Assembly: GCF_003386865.1 (NCBI RefSeq)
Contig: NZ_QTUA01000001.1
Location: 1,550,001-1,614,000, forward strand
Direction: 5' to 3'
DNA: 64,000 bases
Source of the DNA: Calidifontibacter indicus
GTDB lineage: Bacteria; Actinomycetota; Actinomycetes; Actinomycetales; Dermatophilaceae
Shown piece after piece: positions 8,035 through 16,700 of the stretch. Under the pieces are notes generated by a model that did not search any database, was not told where the DNA came from, and saw only the letters and a program-made list of their open reading frames with translations. Every line of letters starts with the position of its first letter. Position 1 is the stretch's first letter. The position numbers were made by a program, and so were the translations under genes.

Positions 8035-9597
8035 TCAGTGCAGGGGTACGGACCAGTTGACGATGGTTCCGCCGTCCGGCGGCCCTTCGACCCAGAAGAC
8101 CCCGTCGCGCTCGGTCGCCCGCTCGGAAAGATTTGCCAGACCGCTGCGGCGGGGCGGGTCGGAGAAGCCGATTCCGTTGTCGTGCACCGTGACTGACAGT
8201 CTCTCCGGCTCGATGTCGATCGCCACCGCGGTCTGCGTGGCCTGTGCATGCCGGGCGACATTGGCAAGGCACTCACGCAGCACCGCGAGCACCTCGGCGG
8301 CGAGCTGGTCGGTGACCTTGGCCAGATCCCCCGTCACCGTGACACTCGCGGTGTGACCCATGGCGGGCGCGCTGTCGTGCACGAGCCGGGTGGCCGCCGC
8401 CGGCAGGGTGAGAGCGACCGGGCCGGTGCGAAGCTCGAAGATCGTGCGGCGGATCTGTTTGATCGTCTCGTCGAGGTCGTCGACGACCCGGTCGATCCGA
8501 GGCTGCACCTCGGGCGGCAACTGCCCGTGCAACGACTGCACCGACAGACCCGTCGCGAACAACCGCTGGATGACCAGGTCGTGCAGGTCACGCGCGATCC
8601 GGTCTCTGTCCTCGAGCACGGCGAGGTGCTCCAGTTGGGCGCGGCGGCGCAGCAGCAGCCAGGCCCCAGCCACCCGCTCGGCCAACGAGAGCGCCTGCTC
8701 GACGATCGGGTCGCGGATGGTGCTCTTGCCGTCGCGCCAGGCGAGTTCGAAGGCGCACAGCCGCTCGCCACCGGCGTCGATCACCAGCAGCAGACCGGTG
8801 TCGTGCACCGGGTCGAAACCGATGCCGCAGAGTTCGGCATCGGTGAGCACGCGGGTCGAATCCTGCTTGGCCGCTCGGAAGGCGAGGTGGTCGGAGTGCA
8901 GTCCGGTCGCCACCCGGCCGGCTACCTGGTGCCAGATGTCCGGGGTCCATCCTTCGTTCTCCACCAGCGCCACGGCGTCCGCCGCAGTGCGCAGCCATCG
9001 TTCCCTGGCGGCCGACGCCTCGAACAGTTGGGCATTGTCGATCGCGATCGAGGCCGCTGCGGCGAGCGACCGGGTGATCTTGAGGTCTTCCTCGGAGAAC
9101 TCGTCGGCGTCGATCTTCTCGGTCAGATACAGGTTGCCGAACACCCGCCCGCGGCCCTGGATCGGAACCCCGAGGAAGCTCTCCATCGGGCGATGTCCCC
9201 CCGGCAGCCCGAACGACGCCGGGTGTTCGGACATCCGCGCCATCCGGATCGGACGCGGGTCGTCGATCAGCAGGCGCAGCAGCCCCTTGCCGTGCGGGTG
9301 CTCCTCGATCGGGCAGCTGTCGGCATCGACGCCGTGGAAGACCAGTCCGTGCAATTCGCCTGAGGTGTCGAGCATTCCGAGTGCGCCGTAGCGGGCACCG
9401 ACCAGCGAACACGCGGTGCCGACGATGCGCTCGAGCACGCTCTCCAGATCGGTCTCACCGGTCACCTGCGCGACGGCGTCGACGATGCGCGCGATCGGCC
9501 CGGTCTCGGCGAACTGGGACAGCCGGCGGCTGTAGCGCTCCCGACCGACATCCGGCAGCGGGCCGCGTCGGCCCGGCTGTGACGGTTGCTCGGGCAT
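8035..9597 (-). CDS. DosS/DevS-like GAF sensor histidine kinase
   Basis: The 520-residue soluble kinase has a strong GAF domain at ~45-190, a degenerate second GAF-like region at ~200-320, a HisKA_3 dimerisation helix with the phospho-acceptor His339 in IARDLHDLVIQRLF, and an HATPase domain with NVARHAQA (N box) and DNGIGF (G1 box). Its first GAF domain reads GGHRPMESFLGVPI, which aligns with the segment of mycobacterial DosS that carries the heme-ligand His149, so His135 is a candidate heme ligand for sensing O2, NO or CO. It lies 9 bp after a PPOX-type gene on the same strand and across from a DosR-like regulator, its probable partner. Confidence 0.88.
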   Translation of the reverse strand: MPEQPSQPGRRGPLPDVGRERYSRRLSQFAETGPIARIVDAVAQVTGETDLESVLERIVGTACSLVGARYGALGMLDTSGELHGLVFHGVDADSCPIEEHPHGKGLLRLLIDDPRPIRMARMSEHPASFGLPGGHRPMESFLGVPIQGRGRVFGNLYLTEKIDADEFSEEDLKITRSLAAAASIAIDNAQLFEASAARERWLRTAADAVALVENEGWTPDIWHQVAGRVATGLHSDHLAFRAAKQDSTRVLTDAELCGIGFDPVHDTGLLLVIDAGGERLCAFELAWRDGKSTIRDPIVEQALSLAERVAGAWLLLRRRAQLEHLAVLEDRDRIARDLHDLVIQRLFATGLSVQSLHGQLPPEVQPRIDRVVDDLDETIKQIRRTIFELRTGPVALTLPAAATRLVHDSAPAMGHTASVTVTGDLAKVTDQLAAEVLAVLRECLANVARHAQATQTAVAIDIEPERLSVTVHDNGIGFSDPPRRSGLANLSERATERDGVFWVEGPPDGGTIVNWSVPLH

Positions 9598-9606
9598 GCT
9601 CCGAGC

Positions 9607-9984
9607 CTAGGCCGAACCGGCCCCGTCCGTCTGGGCACGGCCCGCGGTCGGCCCCAGATGCACCGGGGTGTGACTGGCGATGCCCGGGGTGAGGGTCACC
9701 GTGCCGGAGTCGTCGATCGCGAGCACCCCGGTGATCAGCACGCTCGACCCGTCAGTCGCCCCGGTGGCGGCGAGGTTGTCGACCTGCAACGCGACGACGT
9801 GGGCGGCGCGCGCCGCGCGGACGAGGTCGGTGTCGGTGCTTTGCAGCACGATCCGATCATTGTCGACGCGGCAGCGCACGACGATCACCACGGGCAACGC
9901 GCCCGACGACAGCGCGAGGCGACCGATGCCGACGCTGTCGATCAGCTGCCGGCCAGCCTGCGTCCATGGCATGTGCGCGGCCAT
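9607..9984 (-). CDS. Pyridoxamine 5'-phosphate oxidase-like (PPOX fold) protein
   Basis: With the start at ATG 9984 the product has 125 residues and the split-barrel pattern of small flavin- or F420-binding PPOX proteins ([47 protein letters not shown]). Such proteins commonly sit beside DosR/DosS genes in actinobacteria, but the reaction is unknown. An upstream ATG at 10071 would put the DosR-like box inside the coding region; at 9984 the start lies 7 nt after a GACACT -10, itself 23 nt from the box, so I prefer it as a leaderless start. It is the first gene of an operon with the kinase. Confidence 0.75.
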   Translation of the reverse strand: MAAHMPWTQAGRQLIDSVGIGRLALSSGALPVVIVVRCRVDNDRIVLQSTDTDLVRAARAAHVVALQVDNLAATGATDGSSVLITGVLAIDDSGTVTLTPGIASHTPVHLGPTAGRAQTDGAGSA

Positions 9985-10020
9985 GTCTACCAGTGTCGGG
10001 TCGACGGCGGGAGGCTCCCA

Positions 10021-10034
10021 GGGACCAAGGTCCC
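10021..10034. promoter_or_regulatory. DosR-like box between the regulator and the PPOX-kinase operon
   Basis: GGGACCAAGGTCCC has the exact arms and 4-nt spacing of the core of the mycobacterial DosR/DevR site (GGGACTWWAGTCCC). Leftward, a GACACT -10 lies at 9997-9992, 23 nt from the box, and the ATG at 9984 follows 7 nt later, so the box would be centred about 43 bp upstream of the start. Rightward, CAGAAT at 10049-10054 lies 6 nt before the regulator's GTG. Autoregulation of the two-component system is the natural reading. Confidence 0.75.
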
Positions 10035-10060
10035 GCGCTGCGCTCTGCCAGAATGCGCGC

Positions 10061-10720
10061 GTGGGCGACACACGAACGGCGCCGGTGCGGGTCTACCTTG
10101 TCGACGACCACGAGATCGTGCGCCGGGGGTTGGCCGACCTCCTGCATCAGGACGGACGGTGCGAGGTCGTCGGGGAGTGCGGGTCCGCGGTCGAGGCGAG
10201 CGCCCGCATCCCCGCGTTGCACCCGGACGTCGCGGTGCTCGACGGACGGCTGCAGGACGGCTCCGGCATGCAGGTGTGCCGCGAGGTGCGATCGGTCGAC
10301 CCGTCGATCCGGTGCGTCATCCTCACTTCCTACGACGACGACGAGGCGATGCTGCAGGCGATCCTCGCCGGGGCGCAGGCCTACCTGCTCAAGCAGATCC
10401 GCGGCAACGACCTGATCGACGTGGTGCTGCGGGTGGCCGCCGGGGAGAACCTGCTCGACGAGGGGGCCGCGCGGGAGGTGCGCGATCGCCTCGCGGCCAC
10501 CGACCTGTCGCACCACCCGGCGCTGGTCGACCTCACCGAGCAGGAACGCAAGGTGCTGCTGCTGGTCGCCGAGGGGCGCACCAACCGTGAGGTCGCCGGC
10601 GAACTCTTCCTCGCCGAGAAGACGGTGAAGAACTACCTCACCAGCATCCTGGCCAAGCTCGGGCTTGGCAGCCGCACGCAGGCGGCCGTTCTCGTCGAAC
10701 GCCTGCGTGCCGGCCACTGA
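10061..10720 (+). CDS. DosR/NarL-family response regulator
   Basis: This 219-residue regulator has a receiver domain (acid pocket Asp15-Asp16, phospho-acceptor Asp61 in VLDGRL, Thr89 in ILTSY, Lys111 in YLLKQIRG) and a LuxR-type helix-turn-helix at ~155-215 with [20 protein letters not shown]. The segments [29 protein letters not shown] and [10 protein letters not shown] closely resemble mycobacterial DosR, more than NarL itself. The GTG start fits a leaderless -10 (CAGAAT, 6 nt before) and a DosR-like box lies 26 bp upstream. It is expected to be phosphorylated by the divergent DosS-like kinase and to act at the boxes at 10021 and 13645. Confidence 0.9.
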   Translation: MGDTRTAPVRVYLVDDHEIVRRGLADLLHQDGRCEVVGECGSAVEASARIPALHPDVAVLDGRLQDGSGMQVCREVRSVDPSIRCVILTSYDDDEAMLQAILAGAQAYLLKQIRGNDLIDVVLRVAAGENLLDEGAAREVRDRLAATDLSHHPALVDLTEQERKVLLLVAEGRTNREVAGELFLAEKTVKNYLTSILAKLGLGSRTQAAVLVERLRAGH

Positions 10721-10733
10721 TCGTCGACGCGGT

Positions 10734-10785
10734 CTGTCGAGATCGACTGTCGAGATCGACTGTCGAGATCGACTGTCGAGATCGA
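10734..10785. repeat. Four perfect 13-bp tandem repeats
   Basis: CTGTCGAGATCGA occurs four times without a gap or mismatch in the 86-bp space between the convergent regulator and NarK genes. No hairpin with a T-run is present here, so the repeat may be the only structure between the two 3' ends. Confidence 0.9.
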
Positions 10786-10806
10786 TCCGCCTGTCGCGCA
10801 GGGGTC

Positions 10807-12201
10807 TCAGCTCTTCTTGGGTGCGCCGGGTCGGGCGTAACGCCACCAGGTGATGCCGATGCACATCACCGCCCAGGCCACACCGATCCAGTAGAACGCC
10901 GGGCCACCGAGCAGGTTGATGCCGATGCCGAACAGGAACGGACCGAAGGCGGCGATGGCCGCCGTCCACCCGATCACCCCGCCGGCCTGTCGGCGCTCGA
11001 AGATCATCGGCATCTGTTTGAAGGTGGAGGCGTTGCCGATGCCGGAGAAGAAGAAGATCGCCAGCATGCCCCACAGGAACTGGTTGAAGTCGCCCTGCAG
11101 GGCCGATGCCGATGAGGTGTCGGGGGTCAGGGACGGGATCGTGTAGACGATCGAGGCGACCAGACCGATGCCCGACACCAGCGACCAGATCGCGCCACCC
11201 ATCCGGTCGGTCAGCGGCGAGAACACCACCCGCGCACCGGCACCGATGAGCGGGCCGAGGAAGACATACTTCACCGGGTCGGGCAGCGAGTAACCGTCGA
11301 CCAATACCTTTGCGGCTGCGCCGGATCCGCTGACGATGTCGGTGTTGCCGTTGCCGTAGAGGTCGGCCATGAGCAGCCCGAACTGCGCGGACAGCCCCGA
11401 GAAGGTGCCGAAGGTCATGATGTAGAGCAGCGTCATCCACCAGGTGTCCTGGTTCTTGAAGATGTCGAACTGCTGCTTGATGTTGGCCTGGATCGGCACC
11501 GACTTCAGCAGCGTCCACGCGAGCACCCCGCCGATGATCATCAGCGGGATCCACACGAACGCCGCGTTCTGGAACCACACCTGCTGGTCGGGCTTGCCCG
11601 GCGACTTCATCACCTGGCTGCCGCCGAAGACCGCGAGGCCGCCGATCGCGATGAGGTAGGGCGTGAGCAACTGCACGAGTGACACCCCGAAGTTGCCGAG
11701 GCCGGCCTGCAGCCCGAGCGCCGTGCCCTGTTTGGACTTCGGGAAGAAGAAGGAGGTGCTCGGCATGAACCCGGAGAACGCTCCGCCGCCGATGCCGGCG
11801 AGGAAGGCGAGCACCATCAGCTCCCAGTAGGGCGCCGTCGGGTTCTGCACGCGCACGCCCCAGCCGAGGGTGGAGGCGACCAGCAGGAGGGTGGTGAGCG
11901 ACACCATCTTGCGGGTGCCCATGATCGGCGGCAGCACCATCCACACCAGGCGGAACAGGCCGGCGGCCAGGCCGGGCATCGCCGCCATCCAATACAGCTC
12001 CGACTTGGTCCAGCTGTATCCGAGGGCGTTCAGCTTCGGGATGATTGCGCTCGGCAGGAACCACGCCACGAACGCCAGGGTGAGGCAGAAGGTGGTGATC
12101 CACAGGGTGCGCCAGGCGAGTCCGGAATCCCACGAATCCCCTTCGGGATCCCAGGAGTCCAGCCACTCACCGCCGCGTCGGGTCTGCGTCGGACTGGTCA
12201 T
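10807..12201 (-). CDS. narK: NarK-type nitrate/nitrite transporter (second of pair)
   Basis: The 464-residue major-facilitator protein has about 12 transmembrane segments. The NarK-family glycine-rich signature region is seen in FLAGIGGGAFSGFMPSTSFF and GLQAGLGNFGVSLVQ. The ATG at 12201 overlaps the stop of the upstream narK (ATGA), so the two are translationally coupled. Nitrate uptake or nitrate/nitrite exchange for the neighbouring NarGHJI is the likely job; the direction of transport cannot be told from sequence. An acidic, Trp-rich N-tail (GGEWLDSWDPEGDSWDSG) precedes the first helix. Confidence 0.88.
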   Translation of the reverse strand: MTSPTQTRRGGEWLDSWDPEGDSWDSGLAWRTLWITTFCLTLAFVAWFLPSAIIPKLNALGYSWTKSELYWMAAMPGLAAGLFRLVWMVLPPIMGTRKMVSLTTLLLVASTLGWGVRVQNPTAPYWELMVLAFLAGIGGGAFSGFMPSTSFFFPKSKQGTALGLQAGLGNFGVSLVQLLTPYLIAIGGLAVFGGSQVMKSPGKPDQQVWFQNAAFVWIPLMIIGGVLAWTLLKSVPIQANIKQQFDIFKNQDTWWMTLLYIMTFGTFSGLSAQFGLLMADLYGNGNTDIVSGSGAAAKVLVDGYSLPDPVKYVFLGPLIGAGARVVFSPLTDRMGGAIWSLVSGIGLVASIVYTIPSLTPDTSSASALQGDFNQFLWGMLAIFFFSGIGNASTFKQMPMIFERRQAGGVIGWTAAIAAFGPFLFGIGINLLGGPAFYWIGVAWAVMCIGITWWRYARPGAPKKS

Positions 12202-13559
12202 CGGGTCGCTCCAACTGGTTCGGGCCGTTCGATGTGATCGGCGATCTCGGGGGAGTGCTCGCGGTGCATCCGCAGCACGGTCAGGTGCATCCAGACCGCG
12301 CAGATGCCGGTGAGCAGGAACAGGACGAAGAAGGTGCTCGAGGGGAACCCGGACCACTGTTTGGTGTAGGCGAACAGTGGCGGCAGCACGAACCCGCCGA
12401 GTCCGCCGAACATGCCGACCAGCCCGCCGACCGAGCCGACGTTGTCGGGGAAGTACTCGGGGATGTGCTTGTAGACGGCGGCTTTGCCGATGCCCATCGC
12501 GCACCCGAGCAGGAACACGATGATCGCGAACGGGATGACGCCGAGGTTCCACTCGAGGTGCTCACTGGTGTGCCCGTCGGGGTGGCTGATCACCAGGTGC
12601 CCGTTGGGCATCATCAGCACGCCTGTGGTCAGCAGCATCACCCCGAAGGTGAGGTACATGACCTTGCGGGCACCGAGCCGGTCGGAGAACCACCCGCCGA
12701 CCGGACGCAGCAGCGACGCCGGGAAGATGAACGTCGCGGTGAGCAGTGCCGCGTCGTGCAGGGAGACGTCGAAGTTGTCGACGTAGTACTTCGGCAGCCA
12801 TGCCGACAGTGCGACATAGGCGCCGAACACGGCCGCGTAGTAGAGGCTGAACCGCCACACCCGCAGTTGCTTCAGGGGCGCGAGCATCTCGCGGACCGGT
12901 TTGCCGGCGCCGGCCATCCGGTCATGCCGTGGGGTGAGCAGGAGGATCAGCAACGCGACGGTCACCAAGGCGATCGAGTAGACCACCGGGAACAGCCGCC
13001 ACCCGCCCTCGATGAACCCGAGATAGGTCGCACCCGCTGTGGCCGTCAGCACGGTCGGGAAGATCACCAGCATCAACTTGGTGACCGAGGCGCCGACATT
13101 TCCGGCGCCGAAGACACCGAGCGCGAAGCCCTGCCGCTGCGGCGGCGTCCAAGCCGAGTTCCAGGCGACGCCGACGCTGAACAGGTTGCCGGCGAAACCC
13201 ACCAGGAAGGCCAGCAGCAGCAACGTGCCGTAGCTGTGCGCGTGGGCGACCAGGTAACAGGGGATGGCGGTCAGCAGCAGCATGGCCACCGTCACCACGC
13301 GTCCGCCGACCCGGTCGGCGAGCATGCCGGCGGGCAGCCGCCACAACGATCCGTTGAGCACGGCGACCGCGCTCACCCAGGCCAGCTGCGGGTCGGAGAG
13401 CTTCAGCTCCTGCTGGATCGGCACACCGAGGATGCCGAACATCAGCCACACCGCGAACATCAACGTGAACGCGATCGTGGACATCACGAGGACCCTGGTG
13501 GCCCCGCTGCCCCCGGAGTCGGTCGTGCCCGGGGACGGTGTGGCTGTCGAGACGGGCAT
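12198..13559 (-). CDS. narK: NarK-type nitrate/nitrite transporter (first of pair)
   Basis: The 453-residue major-facilitator protein has about 12 transmembrane segments and the NarK signature pattern GFAGNLFSVGVAWNS and GVFGAGNVGASVTK. The start is ATG 13559, preceded by AAGGAG at 9 nt; a longer open frame upstream is rejected because it would run through the promoter. Tandem NarK copies of two subtypes often pair a nitrate/proton symporter with a nitrate/nitrite antiporter; which is which here is not certain. The gene diverges from narG across a shared DosR-like box. Confidence 0.88.
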   Translation of the reverse strand: MPVSTATPSPGTTDSGGSGATRVLVMSTIAFTLMFAVWLMFGILGVPIQQELKLSDPQLAWVSAVAVLNGSLWRLPAGMLADRVGGRVVTVAMLLLTAIPCYLVAHAHSYGTLLLLAFLVGFAGNLFSVGVAWNSAWTPPQRQGFALGVFGAGNVGASVTKLMLVIFPTVLTATAGATYLGFIEGGWRLFPVVYSIALVTVALLILLLTPRHDRMAGAGKPVREMLAPLKQLRVWRFSLYYAAVFGAYVALSAWLPKYYVDNFDVSLHDAALLTATFIFPASLLRPVGGWFSDRLGARKVMYLTFGVMLLTTGVLMMPNGHLVISHPDGHTSEHLEWNLGVIPFAIIVFLLGCAMGIGKAAVYKHIPEYFPDNVGSVGGLVGMFGGLGGFVLPPLFAYTKQWSGFPSSTFFVLFLLTGICAVWMHLTVLRMHREHSPEIADHIERPEPVGATR

Positions 13560-13589
13560 CGCCGCTGGCTCCTTGACGAGTTCGAAGGG

Positions 13590-13606
13590 CACGGTCAGCG
13601 ACCGTG
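13590..13606 (-). other. Palindrome at the 5' end of the narK message
   Basis: CACGGTC and GACCGTG are separated by 3 nt. Given the inferred narK start site near 13608, this would form a hairpin at the very 5' end of the narK mRNA, where it could stabilise the message. It could also be a second operator. Confidence 0.5.
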
Positions 13607-13644
13607 CACTGCCGAAAGTAGGAGTCGACGACGGCGCCGCAACA

Positions 13645-13658
13645 GGGACGTTGGTCCC
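13645..13658. promoter_or_regulatory. DosR-like box between narK and narG
   Basis: GGGACGTTGGTCCC again has the DosR-type arms with a 4-nt centre. Candidate -10 elements lie symmetrically: TAGGGT at 13682-13687 rightward (23 nt from the box) and TACTTT at 13620-13615 leftward (24 nt). The box is therefore centred about 43 bp from both inferred start sites, the usual position for an activator touching the polymerase. Both the transporters and narGHJI would be controlled together. Confidence 0.78.
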
Positions 13659-13731
13659 TTCCCGCCGGTGCTCGTGCTTCCTAGGGTCGGGCCTGTTGGG
13701 ACAGCTGTGCCGAGTGTGAGGACTGACTCCG

Positions 13732-16700
13732 ATGTCGATCGACGACCCGTTGAGCACGGCGCTGCTGCGCACCCGCCGCTACTTCACCCCGAAGAAGGTG
13801 TCGGGTGACTTGCGCACGTTGCACCAGGTCGGCGGCCGCTCGGGTGACGCCTTCTATCGCGACCGCTGGAGCCACGACAAGGTCGTGCGCTCGACCCACG
13901 GCGTCAACTGCACCGGATCCTGCTCCTGGAAGGTCTACGTCAAGGACGGCATCATCACCTGGGAGGCGCAACAGACCGACTACCCGAGCCCGGGCGCCGA
14001 CAAACCCGACTACGAACCGCGCGGCTGCCCGCGCGGTGCCGCGTTCAGTTGGTACACCTACAGCCCGACCCGGGTGCGGTACCCGTACGTGCGCGGTGTG
14101 CTGGCCGAGATGTTCCGTGCGGCCAAGGCGGAGCACGGTGGAGACCCGGTGGCCGCGTGGGCCTCGATCGTCGAGGACCCCACCAAGGCGCAGCGGTACA
14201 AGAAGGCCCGGGGCAAGGGCGGACTCGTCCGTGCGAGCTGGGAAGACGTCGTCGAGATCATCGCCGCGGCCCACGTGTACACGGTCAAGAAGTTCGGTCC
14301 TGACCGCGTCGCCGGGTTCTCGCCGATCCCGGCGATGTCGCCGGTGTCGTACGCGTCCGGTGCCCGGTTCCTGGAACTCGTCGGGGCACCGATGCTCTCG
14401 TTCTACGACTGGTACGCCGACCTGCCCAATGCCTCGCCGCAGATGTTCGGCGACCAGACCGACGTGCCCGAGTCGGGCGACTGGTGGGACGCCGGCTACC
14501 TGATCATGTGGGGCTCGAACGTTCCGCTCACCCGCACCCCGGACGCGCACTGGATGACCGAGGCGCGTTATCGCGGACAGAAGGTGCTGGCCGTCGCACC
14601 CGACTACGCCGAGAACGTGAAGTTCGCGGACGAGTGGATCAACCCGGCGCCCGGCACCGACGGCGCGCTCGCGATGGGCATGGCCCACGTCATCCTGAAG
14701 GAGTTCTTCGTCGACTCCCAGCAGCCGTTCTTCACCGCCTACAACAAGCAGTACACCGACCTGCCGAACCTCATCTGCCTCGAGCCGGGTGACGACGGCG
14801 TCTTCCGTCCGGGCAAGAACCTCGTCGCCGGGGATCTGCCCGGCGCGCCGGGCTCCGACTCCGAGAACGCCATGTGGAAGCCGATGGTGTTCGACTCGGC
14901 CACAGGCGAATTGGCGACGCCCAATGGATCTATCGGCGATCGGTACGGCGACGAGGGCGTCGGGAAGTGGAACCTCGAACTGGGCGACCTCGACCCCGTG
15001 CTCAGCGTGTACGACACCCGCGACGACGTGGCCGAAGTGCTGCTGCCGCGCTTCGACGCGCAGGACGGCCGGGTGCTGCAGGAGCGGCGTGGCGTGCCGG
15101 TGCGGCGCGTCGGCGACCGGTTGGTCACCACCGTCCTCGACCTGATGCTGGCGCAGTACGGAGTGGCCCGTGAGGGTCTGCCGGGGGTGTGGCCGACCGG
15201 CTACGACGACCCGTCCGTGCCGGCGACGCCGGCCTGGCAGGAGGAACACACCGGGGTGCCCGCCGCTCAGGTCGAACGCCTCGCCCGGGAGTGGGCGCAG
15301 AACGCGATCGACACCGGTGGGCGCGGCATGATCCTGCTCGGCGCCGGCGTCAACCACTGGTTCCACAGCGACCAGATCTACCGAGCGATCCTGGTGCTCA
15401 CCACGATCACCGGCACCCAGGGCCGCAACGGCGGTGGCTGGGCGCACTATGTCGGCCAGGAAAAGGTGCGCCAGCTCAGCGGCTTCCAGCACATGGCGTT
15501 CGCGCTCGACTGGCACCGTCCGCCGCGACACATGAACCAGACCGCCTACTGGTACGTGCACACGTCGCAGTACCGCTACGACACCTTCAGCGCCGACGAC
15601 CTCGACGCGGGCACCGGCATCTTCGCCGGGCGGTCGATGATGGACCTGCTCGCCCAGTCTGCGCGGCTGGGCTGGAGCCCCAGTTACCCGACCTTCGACC
15701 GCAGCTCGCTCGACCTCGCCGACGACGCGGAGGCGGCCGGCATGGAGGTGCCGTCGTACGTCGCGCAGCAGTTGAAGGAGGGCTCCCTGAAGTTCGCCGT
15801 CGAGGCGCCCGAGCAGGAGAACAACTACCCGCGGGTGCTGTCCCTGTGGCGCTCCAACCTGCTCGGCAGCTCGGCCAAAGGCAACGAGTACTTCCTGCGC
15901 CACCTGCTCGGCACCGACAGTGCCGCGACGGCCGTGGAAGCCGCCCCGGAGCACCGTCCGAACGGCATCGAGTGGGCGGACAAGGCAGGAGAGGGAAAGC
16001 TCGACCTGCTCATGACCATCGACTTCCGGATGACCAGCAGCACGATCCTGTCCGACGTCGTGCTGCCCGCGGCCACCTGGTACGAGAAGCACGACCTCAG
16101 CACCACCGACATGCATCCGTTCATCCATTCCTTCAACCCGGCGATCAATCCGCCCTGGCAGACCAAGTCGGACTGGGAAGCGTGGAAGGCGATCGCGAAG
16201 AAGTTCAGCGAGCTGGCCGTCGACCACCTCGGCACCCGCAAGGACGTCGTGGCCAAGCCGCTGTGGCACGACACCCCCGAGGCGATGGCCAGCGTCCACG
16301 GCGTCGTTCAGGACTGGCGGACGGGGGAGTGTGATCCCGTGCCAGGCAAGACGATGCCGGTCATCGCCGTCGCCGAACGCGATTACACGGCCGTCTACGA
16401 CAAGCTGACGTCGGTCGGTCCGTTGATGGACAAGCTCGGCATGATGACCAAGGGCGTCGCCTACGACGTCAAGCGTGAGGTCGAGATCCTGAGGAACCGC
16501 AACGGTGTTCGCCACGGCGGAGCAGGCGACGGCCGGCCGATGTTGGAGACCGACGTCCATTGCGCCGATGCGATGCTGCACTTCGCGGGCGTCTCCAACG
16601 GGCACCTCGCCACCCAGGGTTTCAAGTTCCTGGAGCAGCGCACCGGCATGCAGTTGGCCGACCTGTCGGCCGAGCACGAGGGCAAGCAGATCACTTTCGC

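Noticed and set aside
9985-10071. Longer form of the PPOX protein starting at 10071
   Set aside because: It would place the DosR-like palindrome in the coding sequence and overlap the divergent regulator's start; ATG 9984 fits the promoter.
10734-10785. CRISPR array
   Set aside because: The repeats are directly tandem, without spacers, and no cas gene is present in the window.
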